From Pseudomonadota bacterium (GTDB taxonomy: Bacteria; Pseudomonadota; Alphaproteobacteria; Rhizobiales; Xanthobacteraceae): a DNA stretch of 5,743 bases. The translations under genes and the position numbers were made by a program. Every line of letters begins with the position of its first letter. Position 1 is the stretch's first letter. This document shows, piece by piece, positions 1 to 5,137 of the stretch. The notes below the pieces were generated by a model. It had not been told where the DNA came from and made no database searches. It worked only from the letters and a program-made list of their open reading frames with translations. The stretch spans positions 1 to 5,743 of the forward strand of contig JAEYTQ010000779.1 of assembly GCA_023433965.1 (NCBI GenBank). The letters are read 5' to 3'.

Positions 1-59
1 AGGGTCGGACCGCGACGAAGGCGCCGGCTGCAAAGTCCTCGAAGAACAAAAGAAGCGCA

Positions 60-257
60 ATGCCTAACAAGACTGCCAAACCGGCCGCGAAAGCGACCGC
101 TGCCAAGCCTGCTGCCAAGTCTGTGACCGCCAAGCCCGCTGCCGTCAAGGCTCCCGCTGCCAAGCCCGCCGCGCCGAAGGCTGCCGTTGCCGCTGCGCCT
201 GCCAAGGCTCCCGTCGCTGCCAAGCCGGCCGCCAAGCCCGCTGCTGCGCCGAAAGTC
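60..257 (+). repeat. Low-complexity Ala/Lys/Pro-coding repeat in carD
   Basis: Codons 1-66 of carD encode irregular repeats of the AKPAAK/KAPAAK type, and the DNA repeats near-copies of gctgccaagcc(c/t)gc. Copies differ in length and in third positions, so this is a degenerate coding repeat and not a recent tandem array. Such Lys/Ala/Pro tails are usually disordered and positively charged, and could bind DNA non-specifically, as H1-like tails do. That role is inferred. Confidence 0.8.
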
Positions 258-875
258 GAGGAAAAGAAGGTCGTGACCCAGCGTCAGGGCTTCAAGGCCA
301 ACGAATTCGTGGTCTATCCCGCACACGGCGTCGGCCAGATCCTGGCCATCGAGGAGCAGGAGATCGCCGGTGCGAAGCTCGAGCTGTTCGTCATCAACTT
401 CATCAAGGACAAGATGACGCTGCGCGTGCCGACCGCCGAGGTCGCCAATGTCGGCATGCGCAAGCTGTCCGAGCCGACGCTGGTGAAGAAGGCGCTCGAG
501 ACGCTCAAGGGCCGCGCCCGCGTCAAGCGTACCATGTGGTCGCGCCGCGCCCAGGAATACGAAGCGAAGATCAATTCGGGCGACATCGTCGCGATCGCGG
601 AAGTCGTGCGCGATCTCTATCGCTCCGAATCGCAGCCGGAGCAGTCCTACAGCGAACGCCAGCTCTATGAAGCGGCGCTCGATCGTCTGTCCCGCGAGAT
701 CGCTGTCGTGCAGCACTCGACCGAGACCGAAGCGGTCAAGGAGATCGAGGCCCAGCTCGCCAAGAGCCCGCGCCGCAACGCCAAGGCGGAAGCCGCTGAG
801 GGCGATACGGATGCCGAGGGCGACGCCGACGATACCGATGGCGACGACACCACCGTCGCCGACGAGGCGGCGTAA
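60..875 (+). CDS. carD: CarD/CdnL-family RNA polymerase-binding transcription regulator
   Basis: CarD/CdnL proteins bind the RNA polymerase beta subunit and stabilise open promoter complexes, notably at rRNA and growth-related promoters. The 271-residue product has three parts. Residues 1-70 are a low-complexity Ala/Lys/Pro tail resembling histone H1 tails. Residues about 78-135 are the RNA polymerase-interaction domain, with the motif YPAHGVGQI at 86-94. Residues about 138-225 are the helical DNA-binding domain, containing TMWSRR with Trp160, which aligns with the minor-groove tryptophan of mycobacterial CarD, followed by AEVVRDLYR at 180-188. Residues 245-271 form an Asp/Glu-rich tail. The core is typical; both tails are additions compared with the roughly 160-residue mycobacterial protein. 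The ATG at 60 has only a weak AAGAAG upstream, and the same frame is open to the window edge with similar Lys/Ala-rich codons, so the start is uncertain. A strong terminator follows the stop. The family call is very secure; the N-terminus is not. Confidence 0.93.
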   Translation: MPNKTAKPAAKATAAKPAAKSVTAKPAAVKAPAAKPAAPKAAVAAAPAKAPVAAKPAAKPAAAPKVEEKKVVTQRQGFKANEFVVYPAHGVGQILAIEEQEIAGAKLELFVINFIKDKMTLRVPTAEVANVGMRKLSEPTLVKKALETLKGRARVKRTMWSRRAQEYEAKINSGDIVAIAEVVRDLYRSESQPEQSYSERQLYEAALDRLSREIAVVQHSTETEAVKEIEAQLAKSPRRNAKAEAAEGDTDAEGDADDTDGDDTTVADEAA

Positions 876-903
876 GCAGCTCCCACGTCGATCGCAATCG
901 ATC

Positions 904-932
904 AAAAGCCCGGCCGTTCGGCCGGGCTTTTT
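904..932 (+). terminator. Rho-independent terminator after carD
   Basis: The hairpin has a perfect GC stem, GCCCGGCC (908-915) pairing with GGCCGGGC (920-927), around a GTTC loop. Flanking AAAA (904-907) can pair with TTTT (928-931), giving 12 base pairs, and the T run continues to 932 with a further TTT at 934-936. It begins 28 bases after the carD stop. Because of the A run on its left side it could also work in the reverse direction, but no minus-strand gene reaches it from the right, since regR stops at 1371. Confidence 0.93.
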
Positions 933-1059
933 GTTTGCCGCGCGTTCGGTTGCAGCGGTCGATAGCATCCAGGAGAAAATGCACCGCCATCGGCCGGTCG
1001 CGCTGTGTGACGGCAGACACTTTCTCTCGCTCCGCATTCCGTCAGTGTGCTGCCACGCG

Positions 1060-1073
1060 CCGGGATATTCCGG
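1060..1073. promoter_or_regulatory. Near-palindrome upstream of the small secreted-protein gene (possible operator)
   Basis: The sequence CCGGGATATTCCGG is an inverted repeat with one G/T mismatch on each side of a central ATAT. It ends 24 bases before the ATG at 1098, where a repressor site or an RNA hairpin in the leader could lie. I see no convincing -35/-10 pair between the carD terminator and this site, and a 14-base near-palindrome can arise by chance in GC-rich DNA. The functional call is speculative. Confidence 0.2.
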
Positions 1074-1086
1074 CTGCAGAACACAT

Positions 1087-1095
1087 GGGAGAGGG
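1087..1095 (+). promoter_or_regulatory. Ribosome binding site fixing the start of the small gene
   Basis: GGGAGAGGG lies two bases before the ATG at 1098, and its GGGAG part is six bases away. This is the best purine-rich site in the area. It argues for a start at 1098 and against the in-frame ATG at 1047, which would place 17 unrelated residues ahead of a clear signal peptide and has no such site. Confidence 0.8.
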
Positions 1096-1097
1096 TC

Positions 1098-1334
1098 ATG
1101 AAGTTTCCTGGTTTCGCTACTTGCGCCGCGGTGGTTGTCGGAATCGCTTTGCTGACGGGCTCAGCGTCGTACTCGCCGGCTGCCGCAGGCGCGTTCGGCC
1201 CGGACTACAGCTGGATGGGGAATCGAAAATACATGGACTGCCTCAAATATGTCGGTGCGTTTGGATCCAACTATCCTGGACGCGACAAGAATATCGCGGC
1301 CTGCAAGAGGGAGTATCTTCCCGGCGGTCGCTGA
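1098..1334 (+). CDS. Small secreted protein with duplicated GAFG-Cys motif, function unknown
   Basis: I do not recognise a named family. The 78-residue product begins MKFPGF, followed by a hydrophobic stretch (residues 7-22) and a small-residue region ending SPAAAG, which looks like a Sec signal peptide cut near residue 30. The mature part would be about 48 residues and contains two similar 21-residue units, 31-51 and 53-73. Each starts GAFG, has a Tyr at unit position 7, a Cys near the end and a final Tyr. The two mature cysteines (48 and 69) could form a disulfide in the periplasm. There is no lipobox cysteine after the signal. The start is set by a strong Shine-Dalgarno. The gene stands alone between the carD terminator and the converging regR gene, whose stop is only 36 bases away. 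A real gene is likely; the function is unknown. Confidence 0.72.
   Translation: MKFPGFATCAAVVVGIALLTGSASYSPAAAGAFGPDYSWMGNRKYMDCLKYVGAFGSNYPGRDKNIAACKREYLPGGR
1188..1316 (+). repeat. Internal tandem protein repeat (two 21-residue units)
   Basis: Unit A covers residues 31-51 (1188-1250) and unit B residues 53-73 (1254-1316), separated by one Val codon. Shared positions are Gly-Ala-Phe-Gly at 1-4, an Asp/Asn at 6, Tyr at 7 and Tyr at 21. Cys falls at unit position 18 in A and 17 in B. The two GAFG codon stretches differ at third positions, so the duplication is old or convergent. Confidence 0.6.
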
Positions 1335-1370
1335 TCGTGAACGCGCTGCGGCCGCATCACGCTGCGGGGC

Positions 1371-1904
1371 CTACTTCACCGGCCGCTTCTCGAGCTTCCT
1401 TGCCAGCGTGCGCCGGTGCATCCCGAGCCGCCGTGCCGCCTCCGAGATGTTGAAATCCGTCTCGATCAGGGTCTGGTGGATACGCTCCCACTCCAGCGTC
1501 TTGATCGAGGTCGGTCGCGCGTCGAGCGCAACCTCGGTATTCCCCGCGGCCTTGGTGAAGGCAGCCTCGATGTCGTCGGTGTTCGAGGGCTTGGCGAGAT
1601 AGTGGCAGGCGCCGAGCTTGATCGCCTCCACGGCGGTGGAGATGCTGGCAAAACCTGTGAGCACCACGATCAGCATGTCGGGATCGTGCGTGTGCAGGAG
1701 CTCGACGCAGGCGAGGCCCGAGGCGCCGCCGAGTTTGAGGTCGACCACGGCATGGCCGAAGCTGCGCTGCTCCAGCACCTGGCGCACCTCTTCGATCGAG
1801 GCGGCGTGGACGACCTCGTAGCCGCGGCGTTCGAACGAGCGCTTCAGCGTGCGCGCAAATCCGGCGTCGTCCTCGACGACGATGAGCGAATGGTCAGGCG
1901 TCAA
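1371..1904 (-). CDS. regR: RegR response regulator (RegA/ActR/PrrA family)
   Basis: RegR is the DNA-binding partner of RegS and controls redox-responsive genes, which in relatives include nitrogen fixation, respiration and carbon fixation genes. The 177-residue protein has a receiver domain (about 5-120) with acidic pocket Glu11, Asp12 and Asp13, phosphoacceptor Asp55, Thr83 and Lys105. A Fis-type helix-turn-helix at 151-174 contains SEAARRLGMHRRTL, the near-invariant RegA-family signature. The short linker has a single proline (131), where RegA of Rhodobacter has a proline run. The start is a TTG (1902-1904) preceded by GGAGGG at 1909-1914 with a 4-base spacer, overlapping the end of regS by 11 bases. 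I chose it because no ATG or GTG fits ahead of the first beta strand. The stop is TAG, close to the converging secreted-protein gene. Identification is very secure. Confidence 0.95.
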   Translation of the reverse strand: MTPDHSLIVVEDDAGFARTLKRSFERRGYEVVHAASIEEVRQVLEQRSFGHAVVDLKLGGASGLACVELLHTHDPDMLIVVLTGFASISTAVEAIKLGACHYLAKPSNTDDIEAAFTKAAGNTEVALDARPTSIKTLEWERIHQTLIETDFNISEAARRLGMHRRTLARKLEKRPVK

Positions 1905-3321
1905 AGTTCCCTCCGATCGCGAGCGTTGCGAGCGGCAGCGTCAGGCGGACCGTGGCGCCACGCTTCCTGTGGTTCTCGGCGGTCACGCTGCCCCCCAGCT
2001 TGCGCAAGACGTTGACCACCAGGAACAGGCCGAGCCCGCCGCCGGCGCGTCCCTTGCTCGACTGGTAGGGCTTTCCGAGCTGCGCAAGCATCTCCGGAGC
2101 AAAGCCGGGGCCGCGGTCGGAGATCGACAGCACGAGATTGTCGCCCTCGCGCTCGGCGGTGAGCTCGACCCAATCGCGCGAGACTTCATAGGCGTTGTCG
2201 AGCACGTTGAAGATGACCTGCTTCAGCGCCACGTCGGAGGCGATCGCGACGTCCTCGCCGAAGGTGTTGACGAAATAGAGCGTGCGCGCCGAGCGCGCGT
2301 TGCGCCATTCGTCGACGAGCGCGGTGACGAAGGCCGTCACCGTCGTCGGCGAGGAGCCTTCGCCGCGCGCTTCCCCGGCCGACACCAGAATGCCAGTCAC
2401 GATCGACTTGCAGCGCTGCAGCGAGGTCTCCATTTCCGCCAGATCCTCAGCGAGCTCCTGATCGGCGGCAAGATCGGGCATGCGGCGCCAGTCGCTGAGG
2501 ATCACCGAGAGCGAAGCGAGCGGCGTGCCGAGCTCATGCGCTGCGCCGGAGGCAAGCAGGCCCATGCGCACGATATGGTCCTGCTCGGCGGCATGCTGGC
2601 GCAGCGCCGCCAGATGCGCGTCGCGCTCCCGCAAGTTCCTGTTGATGCGGGTGACAAACACGACGATCAGCACGGCGTTGAGCACGAAGCCCAGGAGCAT
2701 GCCGAGCACGGTGAGCGTATAGGTCTCGCTGAACGGATTGGGCGGCAGATCGAGCGGCCGGTGGGCCAATGTCAGCCAAACGAAGCTCGCGCAGGTCAGC
2801 GCCACCAGCGACCAGGTCGAGCGGGCATCGAGCAGCACGGCACCGAGCGTTACCTGCAGCAGGAACAGCGAGGTGAACGGGTTGGTGGCGCCGCCGGAGA
2901 GATAGAGCTGCGCCGTCAGCGCGGCGACGTCGAGCATCAAGGCGACCAGCAGCTCGTTGTTGGTGATCGCCGCGCGATGGCGCACCCACACCAGACTGGA
3001 GACGTTGAGCAGCACCAGGGCGCCGATCACGGCGCCCATCCGCTCCAAGGGCAGCGGGATGCCGAGACCGAAATGCACGACGCCGATGGTCACCATCTGT
3101 CCGACGACCGCCGTCCAGCGCAGCTGAATCAGCAGCGCCATGTTCTTGCGGTTGGTCTCGTCGTCGGTCGGAGTCGTCCCGATCAGTTCGCTGCGCGCGT
3201 CGGCCTGCGATTTCGGCGTGGCCAGCCCGCCACGCGCAAGCGTCTGGGAAACCGTTCTACCCTCGTCAGGTCGGCTCGACGATCGTTCCAGCATCTGATC
3301 CCGTCCTGCGGGCTCGGGCAT
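1894..3321 (-). CDS. regS: RegS redox sensor histidine kinase (RegB/ActS/PrrB family)
   Basis: RegS is an inner-membrane kinase that phosphorylates RegR in response to redox state. The 475-residue form has a polar N-terminus (1-60), six membrane segments (about 63-86, 95-113, 121-143, 147-164, 168-186 and 201-223) and a cytoplasmic kinase. The motif GGATNPF (143-149) matches the ubiquinone-site GGxxNPF of RegB. The H-box has His262 in AHELGTPLAS. Cys304 lies 42 residues downstream, close to the spacing of the redox-active Cys265 from His225 in Rhodobacter capsulatus RegB. The N-box (Asn372, Asn376), DRGPGF (402-407) and GGGLGLFL (427-434) form the ATP site. The start could be ATG 3321, overlapping surf1 by 56 bases, or ATG 3294 (Met10), overlapping by 29 bases. 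The latter has AGGA nine bases upstream and is slightly favoured. The end overlaps regR. Function is very secure; the start is not. Confidence 0.95.
   Translation of the reverse strand: MPEPAGRDQMLERSSSRPDEGRTVSQTLARGGLATPKSQADARSELIGTTPTDDETNRKNMALLIQLRWTAVVGQMVTIGVVHFGLGIPLPLERMGAVIGALVLLNVSSLVWVRHRAAITNNELLVALMLDVAALTAQLYLSGGATNPFTSLFLLQVTLGAVLLDARSTWSLVALTCASFVWLTLAHRPLDLPPNPFSETYTLTVLGMLLGFVLNAVLIVVFVTRINRNLRERDAHLAALRQHAAEQDHIVRMGLLASGAAHELGTPLASLSVILSDWRRMPDLAADQELAEDLAEMETSLQRCKSIVTGILVSAGEARGEGSSPTTVTAFVTALVDEWRNARSARTLYFVNTFGEDVAIASDVALKQVIFNVLDNAYEVSRDWVELTAEREGDNLVLSISDRGPGFAPEMLAQLGKPYQSSKGRAGGGLGLFLVVNVLRKLGGSVTAENHRKRGATVRLTLPLATLAIGGNFDA
1909..1914 (-). promoter_or_regulatory. 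Ribosome binding site for the regR TTG start, inside regS
   Basis: On the minus strand GGAGGG stands four bases before the TTG at 1904. It lies within the last codons of regS (Ile-Gly-Gly), so regR translation is probably coupled to regS translation. It is the main evidence for the TTG start. Confidence 0.75.
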
Positions 3322-4117
3322 CCGAGCCGCCGGCCATGTCCTGGACGAAGCTTGCGCGGCGGAACAGCCCGCCGCCGAATGTGACGAAAAGTCTAGCGGC
3401 CAGCATGAAAGCCAGCGCGAACCACGTCAGCGCGTAGATCAGGTGGTTATTGGGAAAGCGGATCACGGTCAATCCGCTGATCGGTCCACCGGCGAATTGT
3501 GATCCGGCGTCGGCGTCAACGAAGAAAGGTGCGACGTTCTGGAGGTCGCGTGCCGCCGCAATCGCGGCGACGTCCCGCGAGTACCAGCGGTCGTGCTGGG
3601 GTGCGTTGTTCCGCAGGAAACCGCCTTTCGGCTCCGTGACGCGAAGGAGGCCCGTGATCTCTACCTGTCCTTGCGGATTTCCGTCCCGGCGCCTCGATGG
3701 GTCACGCCGCTCCGATGGCACGAAGCCGCGGTTGATCAGGACTCGCGTGCCGTCGCTGCGTTCGAGCGGCGTCAGTACCCAATACCCCGGGCCTTCTTCA
3801 GTAACGGCCTGGACCAGCGTTTCGCGGTCATGCAGGAAGCGCCCGCTGAGGCTGACGTGCCTGTATTCGTCGCTGCCGGCGCTGACCGTGGGCCACGCCG
3901 CGGGCGCGGGGATCGGCTGGGCGGGGGCATGGACGCGCTGCTCGACCCGGTCGATCAGAGCCAGCTTCCAGGCGCGGCGCTCGATCTGCCAGACGCCGAG
4001 TGCGATCAGAATGACAAAGGCGATGAGCGAGAGGACCGTGAGCCACAAGGCTGGCGCGGGCACGGCGTTGCCGTGCGTCCCCGCTGCCTCGCCGGCCACG
4101 GTCGGGGTCCTGCTCAC
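3266..4117 (-). CDS. surf1: SURF1-family oxidase assembly protein
   Basis: SURF1 proteins are inner-membrane factors that help place heme in subunit I of heme-copper oxidases. The 283-residue product has the usual two-helix plan. Membrane helix 1 (about 24-42) runs into the motif LGVWQ (40-44) and RRAWK (47-51). A large periplasmic domain follows, with VLINRGFVP (126-134). Membrane helix 2 (about 226-247) is preceded by RFPNNHLIYALTWF (220-233), a family hallmark. The start is a GTG at 4117, 13 bases after the cyoD stop, with GCGAGG upstream as a weak ribosome site. The C-terminal extension (about 250-283) is Arg/Ser/Ala-rich and its end overlaps regS. Placement directly after a quinol oxidase operon suggests the quinol oxidase-specific kind (Surf1q, as described in Paracoccus denitrificans), not the one serving the cytochrome c oxidase. 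The family is secure; the partner is inferred. Confidence 0.92.
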   Translation of the reverse strand: MSRTPTVAGEAAGTHGNAVPAPALWLTVLSLIAFVILIALGVWQIERRAWKLALIDRVEQRVHAPAQPIPAPAAWPTVSAGSDEYRHVSLSGRFLHDRETLVQAVTEEGPGYWVLTPLERSDGTRVLINRGFVPSERRDPSRRRDGNPQGQVEITGLLRVTEPKGGFLRNNAPQHDRWYSRDVAAIAAARDLQNVAPFFVDADAGSQFAGGPISGLTVIRFPNNHLIYALTWFALAFMLAARLFVTFGGGLFRRASFVQDMAGGSDARARRTGSDAGTIVEPT

Positions 4118-4130
4118 GCCGAAGCCTCGC

Positions 4131-4511
4131 TCACTTCATGCCCGTCATCTGGTGCATTGGCATCATGTTGCTGTTGAGGTGGCTCATCACCCACAGCGAA
4201 CCGGATAGCGCGATCACCACCATCACGATGGTGAAGATCAACGCCATCATGGTCCAGCCGTTCTCGGATGCCGTGTTCATGTGCAGGAAGTAGATCATGT
4301 GCACGACGATCTGCACGATTGCGAAGGCCATGATGACCAGCGCGGTGACCTGCTTGCTCGGCAGCGCGCCGCTCATCACCAGCCAGAACGGAATCGCAGT
4401 GAGCACGACAGAGAGCACGAAGCCGAGCATGTAGCTCGAGAACGTGCCATGGGCATGGCCGCCCTCGTGGTGATGGTCGTGCGCGCCGGCTGCGTGGGTA
4501 TCGGTGCTCAT
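4131..4511 (-). CDS. cyoD: Quinol oxidase subunit IV (CyoD)
   Basis: CyoD is the small subunit of cytochrome bo3-type ubiquinol oxidase and supports assembly or stability of the CuB centre in Escherichia coli. The 126-residue protein has three membrane helices (about 27-47, 55-77 and 87-109). Typical positions are IPFW (40-43), [11 protein letters not shown] (69-79) and GSLWVM (104-109), closely paralleling E. coli CyoD. The N-terminus is histidine-rich, with seven His in residues 6-21. The C-terminus is Met/His-rich ([12 protein letters not shown]) and extends past the E. coli end. The frame is open far upstream of the gene, but the start is ATG 4511. There GGGAG (4519-4523) sits seven bases ahead, and ATGA overlaps the cyoC stop by four bases. 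Confidence 0.95.
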   Translation of the reverse strand: MSTDTHAAGAHDHHHEGGHAHGTFSSYMLGFVLSVVLTAIPFWLVMSGALPSKQVTALVIMAFAIVQIVVHMIYFLHMNTASENGWTMMALIFTIVMVVIALSGSLWVMSHLNSNMMPMHQMTGMK

Positions 4512-5137
4512 CGCAGAACTCCCAAGAGATAGACGAAGGTGAAGACGCCGATCCAGACGACGTCGAGGAAGTGCCAGAACATCGAAAGGCACATGAGACG
4601 GCGGCGATTGGCCTCGATCAAGCCGAATTTCTGGACCTGCACCATCAGCGTCACCAGCCAGATCAGGCCGCAGGAGACGTGCAGGCCGTGGGTGCCGACC
4701 AGGGTGAAGAAGGCGGAGAGGAAGGCGCTGCGCTGGGGTGTGGCGCCCTCGTGGATCATGTGGGCGAACTCGAAGAGCTCGATGCCTATGAATGCGGCGC
4801 CGAACAGGCCGGTGATCGCCAGCCAGGCTTGCGTCTGCGCGGTCTTGTTCTGCTGCATCGTCAGCATTGCGAAGCCGTAGGTGATCGACGACAGCAGCAG
4901 CATCGACGTGTTCACCGCGACCAGGTTCAGGTCGAACAGGTCCTTCGGCGCGGGGCCAGCGGCGTAATTGCCGCCGAGCACGCCGTAGGTGGCGAACAGG
5001 ATCGCGAAGATCAGGCAGTCGCTCATCAGGTAGATCCAGAAGCCGAGCGACGTGCTCCAGCCTTCCGGGTGCGGGTGCTCGTCGGCGAGATAGAAGACCG
5101 GCTCGCCGGTCTGCGAGGGATGAACGGCGATAGTCAT
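4508..5137 (-). CDS. cyoC: Quinol oxidase subunit III (CyoC)
   Basis: CyoC is subunit III of the cytochrome bo3-type ubiquinol oxidase, a member of the cytochrome c oxidase subunit III family. It lacks cofactors and stabilises subunit I. The 209-residue product, the usual length for CyoC, has five membrane helices (about 31-53, 70-93, 103-127, 138-166 and 184-207). Family landmarks are [10 protein letters not shown] (31-40), IELFEFAH (119-126), GTHGLHV (148-154) and WHFLDVVWI (188-196). The ATG at 5135-5137 shares its A with the cyoB TAA stop (TAATG) and has GGAG (5145-5148) seven bases ahead, so translation is coupled to cyoB. It ends in a 4-base overlap with cyoD. Confidence 0.96.
   Translation of the reverse strand: MTIAVHPSQTGEPVFYLADEHPHPEGWSTSLGFWIYLMSDCLIFAILFATYGVLGGNYAAGPAPKDLFDLNLVAVNTSMLLLSSITYGFAMLTMQQNKTAQTQAWLAITGLFGAAFIGIELFEFAHMIHEGATPQRSAFLSAFFTLVGTHGLHVSCGLIWLVTLMVQVQKFGLIEANRRRLMCLSMFWHFLDVVWIGVFTFVYLLGVLR

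Noticed and set aside
950..978. A possible -35/-10 pair (TTGCAG, 17 bases, GAGAAA) upstream of the secreted-protein gene
   Set aside because: The -10 match is poor and one such pair is expected by chance, so I do not call a promoter.
1005..1020. GTGT...ACAC inverted repeat
   Set aside because: Only four bases per arm with an unmatched centre; not distinguishable from chance.
1047..1097. A 17-residue N-terminal extension of the secreted protein from ATG 1047
   Set aside because: It would bury the signal peptide and lacks the strong ribosome site found before ATG 1098.
667..1453. Plus-strand frames overlapping the carD end, the terminator and the secreted-protein gene (667-1101 and 935-1453)
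   Set aside because: They are Arg/Pro/Ser-rich, cross a strong terminator or a better-supported gene, and have no family features.
1849..3384. A 511-codon open frame on the plus strand across regS
   Set aside because: It is antisense to a complete, motif-rich RegS. Its product is rich in Arg, His, Gln and Glu with no domain, as expected for the complement of GC-rich codons.
3450..4208. Plus-strand frames opposite surf1 (3450-4208 and 3593-4177)
   Set aside because: They are shadows of the SURF1 gene, which has all family landmarks on the minus strand.
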